A stretch of DNA of 28,076 nt from Gammaproteobacteria bacterium (lineage in GTDB: Bacteria; Pseudomonadota; Gammaproteobacteria; Natronospirales; REEB76): assembly GCA_027317045.1 (NCBI GenBank), contig DAHVFI010000073.1, positions 1 to 28,076 on the forward strand. Direction: 5' to 3'. Below are positions 1 to 7,560 of this stretch, piece after piece. Under the pieces are notes generated by a model. The model worked only from the letters and a program-made list of their open reading frames with translations. It was not told the DNA's origin and did no database searches. The first letter of the stretch is position 1, and every line of letters begins with the position of its first letter. The position numbers and the translations under genes are program-made.

Positions 1-1002
1 CACTTGCACGCTCACATTGCCGTTGCGGGTATCCACCACGACTTTATTGGCATTGCCGAGAATCTCTTCCATGGTCTGCATATACAAAGTGTCGCGAGTC
101 AGTGCCGGCGCCTTACGGTAAGCTGCGAGCACTGCATCAAAACCCGCGATGTCCGCCTGCGCCTGGTTTACCAAGGTGGTGCGGTAGAGCTCGGCCTCCG
201 CAATTTTGGCATCAGCCGCACGCTTGACTTGGGGCTGCAGCTCGTTTGCGTAGGCCTGAGCCTCGGTCTTGGCCTGCTGCGCCTCCCGCTGGGCCGTGCT
301 CACATCGGCACCGCTGCCGCTCACGCTTTCGGGAACGCTGACATGCTGGAACGAGAGGCGCGTCACGGCAATACCGGTGTTGTAAGGTTTCAAAAATGCG
401 TTCAACCGCTGGCTTGCGTCCGCTTCCACGGCATCCTGCCCAGCACCCAGAATACCCTCCAGGGTGCTGTGGGCGACCGCAGTGCGTATGGCGGCATCCG
501 CCAGCTCGCCGAGTAACGTTTTGGTGCCGGCATCGGCACTTTTGCCGGCGTCCACGGCGCTGGCGGTATTGAACAGATAATCGCTCATATCCACCACATG
601 AAATTGCACCACCGCGTCCACCGTCACAATGTCGCCGTCGCTGGTAAGCAAGCGGTTATAACTGCGCGTGTAATCCCGACCTTCCACGCCGCCGATGATA
701 TCCGCATGACCGGCGGGCCAGGGCGCATGCCAGTGCAATCCCGGCGACACGACTCCTGTGTAGCGGCCAAACACGAAATTTATTCCACGCTCACCGGGTG
801 CCACCTTGTAGAAACCGGATAGCAGCCAAGTCGCGATAATCACCGGCAACAGCCACCACAATATGGTTGCACGGAAGCGATGCTGGCCGCCGAACAGCGA
901 GCTGAGTCGCTTGTGCAGGTTTTTCACCATCCGCTCCAGATCCGGCGGTCGTTCTGTACTCTTCCAGGGATCCTTGTCCTTCCCCGGTTCTTTCCACACC
1001 AT
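1..1002 (-). CDS. hflK: HflK, membrane protease FtsH modulator subunit (partial, C-terminus off the window)
   Basis: The minus-strand frame is open from an ATG at 1002 to base 1 (334 codons, no stop), so the 3' end lies outside. It begins MVWKEPGKDKDPW, followed by a charged linker (RPPDLERMVKNLHKRL) typical of HflK. One membrane segment sits at about residues 46-64 (ILWWLLPVIIATWLL), followed by the SPFH/band-7 domain (VAPGERGINFVFGRY onward) and an Ala/Gln/Glu-rich helical region. HflK pairs with HflC in the inner membrane, facing the periplasm, and controls FtsH proteolysis. It is the last gene seen in the nnr-tsaE-amiB-mutL-miaA-hfq-hflX-hflK block; hflC is expected just to the left. GGGAG lies about 9 bases upstream of the ATG and no in-frame start lies further upstream. 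Identification is firm. Confidence 0.95.
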   Translation of the reverse strand, partial: MVWKEPGKDKDPWKSTERPPDLERMVKNLHKRLSSLFGGQHRFRATILWWLLPVIIATWLLSGFYKVAPGERGINFVFGRYTGVVSPGLHWHAPWPAGHADIIGGVEGRDYTRSYNRLLTSDGDIVTVDAVVQFHVVDMSDYLFNTASAVDAGKSADAGTKTLLGELADAAIRTAVAHSTLEGILGAGQDAVEADASQRLNAFLKPYNTGIAVTRLSFQHVSVPESVSGSGADVSTAQREAQQAKTEAQAYANELQPQVKRAADAKIAEAELYRTTLVNQAQADIAGFDAVLAAYRKAPALTRDTLYMQTMEEILGNANKVVVDTRNGNVSVQV

Positions 1003-1046
1003 GGCGGAACACTCCCATGTAACCGATAAAATATTTAATAACCCAT

Positions 1047-1120
1047 CTTGGCTTTTTCAAGATCGAAAAGCGGAAATGCGCCTTCCGGTTTCCTACATTG
1101 TTCAATCAGCCTGACTGAAC
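1047..1120. repeat. Dispersed intergenic element, copy 1 (hflX-hflK gap)
   Basis: Bases 1047-1109 align without gaps to 20034-20096, with 46 of 63 identical by hand count. The best-conserved blocks are CTTGGC, TTCCGGTTT and TTCAATCAG. Both copies end in a hairpin: here GTTCAATCA (1100-1108) pairs with TGACTGAAC (1112-1120) with one mismatch. No U-tract follows, so it does not look like a simple terminator. It lies in the 180-base gap between the hflX stop and the hflK start, in the same orientation relative to the downstream gene as copy 2 before panB. It could be a repeat family or a shared leader element. Confidence 0.55.
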
Positions 1121-1182
1121 TAAAAATTCCGTCGCAAACTCGTATCAGATCAGCGGATTGATAAACAAAACAACCCGCTGAA

Positions 1183-2466
1183 TCAAATTGCCAACAGCGA
1201 GGGGCTCAGTCCCTCCCGATGGCAAAGACGCTGATATTCGCTGCGCGGCAATTCCACCTGCAGCAGATAACTGCCGTCCTGTTCCAGTTTCTCGCCGCGC
1301 ACCGCGCCGAGCTGGAAAAGCGCAGCACGTGCACGGCTCTTGGCCGGCGCCAGCCGCAGCCAGCCATGCACGGTCTCGCTGCGCAGCCGCTCTGCGATGA
1401 CCCTGCCCAGAAGTTCCAGGCCGGCGCCACGGCGGGCCGAAACCCATACGCGTCGCGGCAGACCGTCCGGGCCGCTTTCGACCGCCGGGGATTGCCCGGT
1501 GGCGTCGATTTTATTGAACACCTCGAGTTGCGGTATATCCTGCGCACCGATTTCCGCCAACACCTGATTCACGGTTTCAATATATAGGTCCCGTTGCGGG
1601 TCGCTGGCATCCACCACATGCAGCAGCAACGCAGCCTCCTCGGTTTCCTGGAGAGTGGAACGGAAGGCCGCAACCAGATCATGGGGCAATTCACGGATGA
1701 ACCCCACCGTATCCGCGAGCACCGCTTCAGGGCCGCCGTCAAGTTGCAGACGACGCAGTGTGGTGTCCAGGGTCGCAAACAACTGATCGGCAACGAACAT
1801 CTCGGCACCGGTGAGTGCGTTGAAGAGTGTGGACTTGCCGGCGTTGGTGTACCCCACCAGCGAAACGGTCGGCACCGCCCGGCGTACCCGTGTGCGCCGG
1901 CCCTGTTCACGCTGTTCGCGCACGCGTTGCAGACGCTTCACCAACTGCTGAATACGCTTGCCGATGAGCCGCCGGTCGGTTTCCAATTGGGTTTCGCCGG
2001 GGCCGCGCAGACCGATGCTGCCGCCGCGCTGCCTTTCCAAGTGCGTCCAACCGCGCACCAGACGCGTGGCCAGATGCCGGTGTTGGGCGAGTTCCACCTG
2101 CAGCTTGCCTTCGAAACTGCGCGCACGTTGCGCGAAAATATCAAGAATCAATCCGGTGCGGTCCAATACCCTGCAATTGAGGAATTTTTCCAGGTTGCGT
2201 TCCTGGCTGGGCGAGAGCGTGTGGTTTACCAACACCAGATCGGCGTGGGTTTCGAGCACCTTGGCGCGCACCTCCTCAGCCTTGCCTTCACCAATGAAGA
2301 AATGCGCTTCCGGCACACGCCGGCTGCCAATCACTGTTGCCCGCACTTCCGCGCCGGCGGTTTTGGCGAGCTCGGTGAATTCCTGGAGTAGATCGTCGCC
2401 GGTTGCGGGATCGAGATTGAGGTGAACCAGAACGGCCCGTTCACCGCTCTTCGGACGTTCAAACAA
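1183..2466 (-). CDS. hflX: HflX, ribosome-splitting GTPase
   Basis: HflX is a GTPase that binds the 50S subunit and splits stalled or stressed ribosomes. The G motifs are visible: G1 GYTNAGKS (about 205-212), G3 DTVGF (about 252-256) and NKID (G4). The HflX-specific glycine-rich loop GGSIGLRGPGETQLE precedes the G domain. The longest frame starts at a GTG at 2526 inside hfq, but I place the start at the TTG at 2466. This gives MFERPKSGERAVLVHLNL, which lines up with the known E. coli N-terminus; GAGG sits about 7 bases upstream, and the gene falls 28 bases after the hfq stop. The resulting 427 residues match the usual length. Translation probably depends on this unusual TTG start. Co-directional with hfq and hflK. 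Confidence 0.93.
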   Translation of the reverse strand: MFERPKSGERAVLVHLNLDPATGDDLLQEFTELAKTAGAEVRATVIGSRRVPEAHFFIGEGKAEEVRAKVLETHADLVLVNHTLSPSQERNLEKFLNCRVLDRTGLILDIFAQRARSFEGKLQVELAQHRHLATRLVRGWTHLERQRGGSIGLRGPGETQLETDRRLIGKRIQQLVKRLQRVREQREQGRRTRVRRAVPTVSLVGYTNAGKSTLFNALTGAEMFVADQLFATLDTTLRRLQLDGGPEAVLADTVGFIRELPHDLVAAFRSTLQETEEAALLLHVVDASDPQRDLYIETVNQVLAEIGAQDIPQLEVFNKIDATGQSPAVESGPDGLPRRVWVSARRGAGLELLGRVIAERLRSETVHGWLRLAPAKSRARAALFQLGAVRGEKLEQDGSYLLQVELPRSEYQRLCHREGLSPSLLAI

Positions 2467-2494
2467 TGCGTCGCCTCGGCATAGCGTACGTGTA

Positions 2495-2749
2495 TCAGGC
2501 GCTTTCGCTACCCGGTTCCTCACCACCCTCGTCGGGCGTCATGTTCACATGCCTGCTCGGCACTACCGTGGAAATGGCATGTTTGTACACCATTTGACTC
2601 ACGCTGTTCTTGAGCAGGATGACGAACTGATCGAAGGATTCGACCTGACCTTGTAACTTGATGCCATTGACAAGATAAATCGAGACCGGCACTTTGTCCC
2701 GCCGCAGCGTGTTTAAGAAGGGTTCTTGCAGGGACTGACCTTTGGCCAT
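2495..2749 (-). CDS. hfq: Hfq, RNA chaperone
   Basis: The product is an 84-residue Sm-like protein that forms hexamers and pairs small RNAs with mRNAs. The N-terminus MAKGQSLQEPFLNTLRRDKV includes the conserved Gln that binds RNA. The Sm1 segment is VSIYLVNGIKLQGQVESFD and the Sm2 core is YKHAISTVVPSR, both standard. The C-terminal tail is short and acidic (DEGGEEPGSESA), much shorter than the E. coli tail. The ATG at 2749 has a good GAGGAG ribosome site 8 bases upstream. miaA lies upstream (stop 2846) and hflX downstream, the common gammaproteobacterial arrangement. The 96-base leader contains a perfect 6-bp hairpin, listed separately. Confidence 0.97.
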   Translation of the reverse strand: MAKGQSLQEPFLNTLRRDKVPVSIYLVNGIKLQGQVESFDQFVILLKNSVSQMVYKHAISTVVPSRHVNMTPDEGGEEPGSESA

Positions 2750-2785
2750 GGCTTATCTCCTCGTTTTAGTTATGTCCATCATCAG

Positions 2786-2805
2786 TAAGCCTCATGGGCG
2801 GCTTA
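2786..2805 (-). promoter_or_regulatory. Hairpin in the hfq leader
   Basis: TAAGCC (2786-2791) and GGCTTA (2800-2805) are perfect inverted repeats with an 8-base loop. They lie between the miaA stop and the hfq ribosome site, about 37 bases ahead of the hfq ATG. A TTGACA hexamer lies just upstream on the minus strand (near 2818), but no good -10 follows it at proper distance. The hairpin could affect hfq translation or mRNA stability; no function is proven. Confidence 0.35.
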
Positions 2806-2845
2806 GTTCTATTGTCAATCACAGCAAGATTGTAACACAGCACCC

Positions 2846-3796
2846 TCAGAGCCACGTCTCCGGCGCCTGCGCCAACAGCGCACGTGCGTCTTCGACTACG
2901 CAGGGGGCATCGCTTTGAAGCCAACTGACATCCTTTTCTGCGCGCAGCCGGGTTAATTGGCGTTTGGCAAAGCGGCGCGTGGCCACGATACCCCGTTGCA
3001 CCGCCGTTTCCAAACTGCAGGCGCCTTCCAGGTATCCCCACAATTGACGATAACCTACCGACCGCATGGACCCATGAGTAATTGTCAAATCACCCCGCGC
3101 GCGCAAACCCGCCACTTCCTTCACAAATCCCGATGCCAGCATGTCATGAAATCGTTGCACAATGCGTGCATGCAACAATGCCCGGCTCGAAGGCGTTATC
3201 GCCAATTTAATAAGACGATAGGGCAAGGATTGGACAGTGCCGGCGTTCTGCAGTTCCGACAGCGGCCGGCCGGTCAGATAAAAAACCTCCAAGGCCCGCT
3301 GGATGCGCTGCGGGTCATTGACGTTGATGCGGGCTGCGGCAGTTGGGTCCACGCAGGCGAGTTCCGCATGCAGAACCGCCCAGCCCTGCTTGGCGGCGCG
3401 CGCGTCCAGTTCCGCACGTATCCGCGAGTCGGCGGTTGGCAATTCCGCAAGCCCGTGTTGCAAGACGTGGAAGTACAGCATGGTCCCGCCTACCAGCAGC
3501 GGCACCCGCCCGCTGGATGCGATCTCCATCATGGCCGCAAGCGCGTCCTCACGAAACCGGCCCGCGGAATAACTTTCCACGGGGTCAAGAATATCAATGA
3601 GACGATGGGGTGCGACGCGCAGGATATCCGCACCCGGTTTGGCGGTGCCGATATCCATGCCACGGTAGATCATCGCCGAATCCACACTGATGATATCGCA
3701 GGGGAAATGTTTGACCAGCTCCACAGCCAGCGCCGTCTTGCCCGATGCCGTTGGCCCCATGAGAAAAATCGCCGGTGGCAACGGTAAAACGCTCAT
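2846..3796 (-). CDS. miaA: MiaA, tRNA dimethylallyltransferase
   Basis: MiaA transfers the dimethylallyl group from DMAPP to N6 of A37 in tRNAs that read UNN codons. The P-loop GPTASGKT lies at about residues 14-21, followed by DSAMIYRGMDIGTAKP, which holds the conserved catalytic Asp, and LVGGTMLYF. The length of 316 residues is normal. The ATG at 3796 has GAGG about 7 bases upstream. It follows mutL after a 92-base gap and precedes hfq, as in E. coli. No anomalies seen. Confidence 0.96.
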   Translation of the reverse strand: MSVLPLPPAIFLMGPTASGKTALAVELVKHFPCDIISVDSAMIYRGMDIGTAKPGADILRVAPHRLIDILDPVESYSAGRFREDALAAMMEIASSGRVPLLVGGTMLYFHVLQHGLAELPTADSRIRAELDARAAKQGWAVLHAELACVDPTAAARINVNDPQRIQRALEVFYLTGRPLSELQNAGTVQSLPYRLIKLAITPSSRALLHARIVQRFHDMLASGFVKEVAGLRARGDLTITHGSMRSVGYRQLWGYLEGACSLETAVQRGIVATRRFAKRQLTRLRAEKDVSWLQSDAPCVVEDARALLAQAPETWL

Positions 3797-3888
3797 CTAA
3801 AACCCTCACGACCGTGTCCTGACATCCATACATTCCGTGACATCCCGACGACAACCTTGCAAGACATGGCAATAACTGATTGGGTTTA

Positions 3889-5652
3889 TCAGCGGCCGCG
3901 TAAGAACAATTTATCCAATTCCGCCATACTGAGATTTTTCCAGGTGGGACGGCCATGATTGCACTGGTCGGCCCGCGGTGTGCGCTCCATCTCTCGCAAC
4001 AATGAATTCATCTCTGCAAGCGTCAGCTCGCGGTGTGCACGCACCGAAGTGTGACAGGCACGGGTGGCAAGCACATGTTCCAGTGCGGCATGCAGGCGGC
4101 GACTGCCGCCGTGCTCGATCATGTCGGCGAGCAGGTCCCGCAACAATTGCGCTGCGTCCTGGTCCTTGAGCAATGCCGGCACCTCACGAATCACCAGGGT
4201 TTCCGGACCACGGCGTTCCACTATGAAACCGACTTCCGCAAGACCAGCCGCGGCCGATTGCGCGTGTTCCGCTTCGCGGCGGCTGACGCTTACATTCATC
4301 GGCACCAGCAGCGGCTGGGATACTACCCGGCCCGACCCCAGCGAGGCTTTCATGCGCTCATAGGTGATGCGTTCATGGGCCGCATGCATGTCCACCAATA
4401 CCAGGCCATCGGCGCTGGCGGCGAGAATATAGACGCCCTGCAGCTGTGCGAGCGCGAAACCCAGCGGCGGTATGCCGCGGGCGGTATCAGGCGCTTCCCC
4501 AGGCTTCAATGTGTCCGGCTGCAGTTTTGCATAGGCAGCCATGTCCTCGGCCACGCGCAGCGGCATCGGCCGTTGTGTGCGCATGTCCGCTTGGGGCACG
4601 GCAGAATATGCCTGCAACGCCGTGGGCGGCGCGAGCTCCGCCGGCGACTGGGGCAAAGTGTCTTTGAGTACCGCTGCCACCGTGCGAAACACGTAGTCAT
4701 GCACCAGTCGCCCGTCCCGGAAACGCACTTCGAGCTTGGCCGGATGGGCATTCACATCCACGCGCGCCGGATCCAGTTCCAGATAGAGCACATAGGCCGG
4801 ATGACGGCCGTGGAACAACACATCGTGATAGGCAAGCTTGACCGCGTGGGCCAACAATTTGTCGCGCACCATGCGGCCGTTGACATAGAAATACTGAAGA
4901 TCAGGCTGGCTGCGGGAAAACGTGGGCCGGGCGATCCAGCCGCGCAGGATCAACCCAGACATGGCATGGCTAAAATGCAGGGCCTGTGCGGCAAATTCCT
5001 TGCCCAACAGCACGCCCACCCGTTGCTCCCGCTGGTGCTGCTCATCAGCCGCAGGCAAGGCATACACCCCACGGCTATTGTGATGCGCGTGCAGCGCCAC
5101 ATCCATGCGCGCCAACGCCATGCGCCGCAGCACCATGTCCACGTGACTGAATTCCGTCGCTTCGCTGCGCAGGAATTTTCGCCGTGCCGGCGTGTTAAAG
5201 AAAAGCTCCCGCACCTCTACAGTCGTGCCGACCGGGTGTGGCGCTGGTACCGGCGTGCTATAGCGCCCATGACCGTCGCCCTCGATGCGCCAGCCATGCT
5301 CGTCTCCACGAATACGCGAAGTCAAGCTCAACCTCGCCACTGCACCGACGCTGGGTAGCGCTTCGCCGCGAAAGCCCAACGTCACCACCCGTTCCAGATC
5401 CTCAAGACTCGCGATCTTGCTGGTGGCATGACGCTCCACCGCCAACGCCAATTCTTCCCTGGGAATACCGCCGCCGTCATCGCGCACACGGATTAACCGC
5501 GCGCCGCCGTGTTCCAGCTCCACATTGATGTTGAGAGCGCCGGCATCCAGGCTGTTTTCCAGCAATTCCTTTAGCACCGAGGCAGGACGCTCCACCACTT
5601 CGCCGGCGGCGATCTGGTTGATAAGCTGAGGCGGCAATAAACGGATGGACAT
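3889..5652 (-). CDS. mutL: MutL, mismatch repair ATPase with endonuclease-type C-terminus
   Basis: The 587-residue protein links MutS mismatch recognition to strand removal. The N-terminal GHKL ATPase shows IAAGEVVERPASVLKELLENSLDA, DDGGGI and the GFRGEAL box. The C-terminal domain carries DMHAAHERITYE at about 421-432, fitting the D-x-H-A-x2-E-x4-E metal-binding endonuclease motif (Met in place of the common Gln). It also has ACHTSVRA and CNHGRPTW near the end, the remaining metal-site motifs. By family knowledge such MutL proteins nick DNA themselves and occur in bacteria lacking MutH, unlike E. coli MutL. Located between amiB and miaA. Confidence 0.96.
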   Translation of the reverse strand: MSIRLLPPQLINQIAAGEVVERPASVLKELLENSLDAGALNINVELEHGGARLIRVRDDGGGIPREELALAVERHATSKIASLEDLERVVTLGFRGEALPSVGAVARLSLTSRIRGDEHGWRIEGDGHGRYSTPVPAPHPVGTTVEVRELFFNTPARRKFLRSEATEFSHVDMVLRRMALARMDVALHAHHNSRGVYALPAADEQHQREQRVGVLLGKEFAAQALHFSHAMSGLILRGWIARPTFSRSQPDLQYFYVNGRMVRDKLLAHAVKLAYHDVLFHGRHPAYVLYLELDPARVDVNAHPAKLEVRFRDGRLVHDYVFRTVAAVLKDTLPQSPAELAPPTALQAYSAVPQADMRTQRPMPLRVAEDMAAYAKLQPDTLKPGEAPDTARGIPPLGFALAQLQGVYILAASADGLVLVDMHAAHERITYERMKASLGSGRVVSQPLLVPMNVSVSRREAEHAQSAAAGLAEVGFIVERRGPETLVIREVPALLKDQDAAQLLRDLLADMIEHGGSRRLHAALEHVLATRACHTSVRAHRELTLAEMNSLLREMERTPRADQCNHGRPTWKNLSMAELDKLFLRGR

Positions 5653-5732
5653 AGAACACCGCTACAACGCGCAGGCGGCTAGCTTAACGGCTTGCAGCTA
5701 TTGAAGAAAGAATGCAGAGGCTATGGGCCGCG

Positions 5733-6965
5733 TTAATTGCGGCTGGCGGCGTTGTAATCCGCAGTTTCTTGCCCAGCCCCGGCTTGTGCAATGCGTTGCT
5801 GGCGTGCTTTTGTCATGGCCAGTTCGCTGCCGGGCGGTGGGTACTGATTAAAGTAATTAATCACGCCCCCTAGCAGGGCTGCGGCAATTTTTTGCTGGTA
5901 GCTGGAGGTCTTGAGCAGGCGTTCTTCCTGGGGATTGGTGATGTAATCAGTTTCTACCAGAATCGAGGGGATATCCGGCGACTTGAGTACTACAAAAGCC
6001 GCCTGCTGCACATTATCGCGATGCATGGGACCAAGTCTGGAGAGCCGCTGAGCCACGCGGCCGCCCACATCCAGGCTGGCACCGATGGTGGCGGTTTGGG
6101 AAAGATCCAGCAACACCGAAGCCAGCATGCTGCTCTTGTCGGAAAGGGAAACGCCGCCCAGCAGATCGGAATCGTTTTCGCGCTCCGCCAGCAGGCGCGC
6201 ATGTTCACTGCTCGCGCCGTGCATGGAAAGCGCGTAGACCGTTGCGCCGTCGGCGTAGTGATCACGTGCCGCATCGCAATGAATGGAAATGAAAATATCG
6301 GCGTGCGCCGCACGCGCGCGGTCAATGCGCTGGCGTAGCGTCAGATAATAGTCGCCGTCGCGGGTCAGGAACGGTTTAAAACCAGGCTGCTTGGCCACCA
6401 GCGCGGCGAGCCGGCGTGCGATCTGCAGGGTGATGGTTTTTTCCATAACCCCATGACGGCCGCGGGCGCCGGAATCAATGCCGCCGTGACCCGCGTCAAT
6501 CGCAACCACGATGTCGCGACCAGTCTTGGGGACCGCGGTGGCCGCCGTCAGCACTGGTTTACGATCCGTTGAAATAGCGTTGGCGTATAGCGCCACTACC
6601 AACTGGGTGCCGGTCGCGCTCGTGCGTAACAGGCTGCGTGGTATGGCGCGGGCGTTCAGATCCAGCACCAGGCGCAAACCGGTCTGATCATGTATGCCGC
6701 TGCGCAAATCCTTGACTACGCCTTGCCCCGCCGGTAAGGCCGTCGCCAAACGCGCGTTATCCACGTCAATGACAATGCGATTGGGATTGCTGAGGGTAAA
6801 AATGCGGTGCTCTATCGGCCCGGAAAAGTCGAAGGTCAAGACCGCATGCCCGCCCACAGGGGTGAAATGCACCCCCAGCAGATTTGCAGGTGCGGCCAGT
6901 GCCGTCAGCGGCCAGAGCACTGCCAGAGTCAGTAATACCTTCATGCCAGTACCGCTGGGGGACAT
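5733..6965 (-). CDS. amiB: AmiB-type N-acetylmuramoyl-L-alanine amidase
   Basis: A periplasmic zinc amidase that cleaves septal peptidoglycan so daughter cells separate. It has a signal peptide (MKVLLTLAVLWPLTALAAPA, from Met8), an AMIN domain (about 27-125) that targets the septum, and an Amidase_3 catalytic domain (about 150-380). Zinc and catalytic residues are visible: H160 in DAGHGG, E175, H228 in SIHCDA, and E337 in VETDYITN. There is no LysM domain; the C-terminal tail of about 25 residues is low complexity. The ATG at 6965 gives 410 residues; the ATG at 6944 (Met8) gives a cleaner signal peptide and could be the true start. Neither has a strong ribosome site. Confidence 0.93.
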   Translation of the reverse strand: MSPSGTGMKVLLTLAVLWPLTALAAPANLLGVHFTPVGGHAVLTFDFSGPIEHRIFTLSNPNRIVIDVDNARLATALPAGQGVVKDLRSGIHDQTGLRLVLDLNARAIPRSLLRTSATGTQLVVALYANAISTDRKPVLTAATAVPKTGRDIVVAIDAGHGGIDSGARGRHGVMEKTITLQIARRLAALVAKQPGFKPFLTRDGDYYLTLRQRIDRARAAHADIFISIHCDAARDHYADGATVYALSMHGASSEHARLLAERENDSDLLGGVSLSDKSSMLASVLLDLSQTATIGASLDVGGRVAQRLSRLGPMHRDNVQQAAFVVLKSPDIPSILVETDYITNPQEERLLKTSSYQQKIAAALLGGVINYFNQYPPPGSELAMTKARQQRIAQAGAGQETADYNAASRN

Positions 6966-7062
6966 CCAAGTAGTTATACATGATCTCCGCTGAATTTCAA
7001 GTTTTTACTAATGAATTTATAGAGATACGCCAGAATCTTAGAGCGAGACCTGAGAAGAGGCC

Positions 7063-7560
7063 CTACTCCAGACCCGCCAAGCCTGGTACCGCTGCGGCCT
7101 TGACCAGGGTCCGCCAGGCTGCGGCCAGCTTGCGGCCCTGTTCGCTGCGGGCATTTAATCCTACCCGACGCCCCGCATCCCGCAACTCAAACTTCAATTC
7201 CAGATCCGGCGGCGGCAGATCGCCTACGCCCCGTTCGGGCCATTCGACGAACACCCAGCGGTCCGCAGCATCCAGTTCACGCACCCCCAAGAACTCGAGT
7301 TCGCCGGCATCGCGGATGCGATAAAGGTCAAGATGATGGAATACCCGTCCCGGGAATTCGTAGCCTTCCATCAGTGTGTAAGTCGGACTGCGTACCCGGC
7401 CGGTAAACCCCAGACCGCGCAACACGCCACGCACCAAGGTAGTCTTGCCGGCACCCAGCTCGCCTGTGAGGTACACCACCACCGCGGTACTTAAGGCACG
7501 CCCCAGTTGCACACCCAGGGCATCCATGGCCACGGCATCTTCCACCCTAAATTGACTCAC
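7063..7560 (-). CDS. tsaE: TsaE, tRNA threonylcarbamoyladenosine biosynthesis ATPase
   Basis: TsaE is the P-loop ATPase of the TsaBDE complex that makes t6A37 in tRNAs reading ANN codons. The Walker A is GELGAGKTT (33-41). Conserved features include SPTYTLMEGY, the HHLDLYR segment and VFVEWPERG. At 165 residues the length is normal. It starts with GTG at 7560, overlapping the nnr stop in a GTGA arrangement (7557-7560), which implies translational coupling to nnr. The amiB gene follows after 97 bases, as in E. coli. Confidence 0.95.
   Translation of the reverse strand: MSQFRVEDAVAMDALGVQLGRALSTAVVVYLTGELGAGKTTLVRGVLRGLGFTGRVRSPTYTLMEGYEFPGRVFHHLDLYRIRDAGELEFLGVRELDAADRWVFVEWPERGVGDLPPPDLELKFELRDAGRRVGLNARSEQGRKLAAAWRTLVKAAAVPGLAGLE

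Noticed and set aside
1594..2391. Plus-strand open frame of 265 codons
   Set aside because: It is antisense to hflX and shows no ribosome site or domain.
4033..5358. Long plus-strand open frame of 441 codons
   Set aside because: It is antisense to mutL, whose domains and motifs are clear; its translation is His/Arg/Gln-rich without any recognisable domain.
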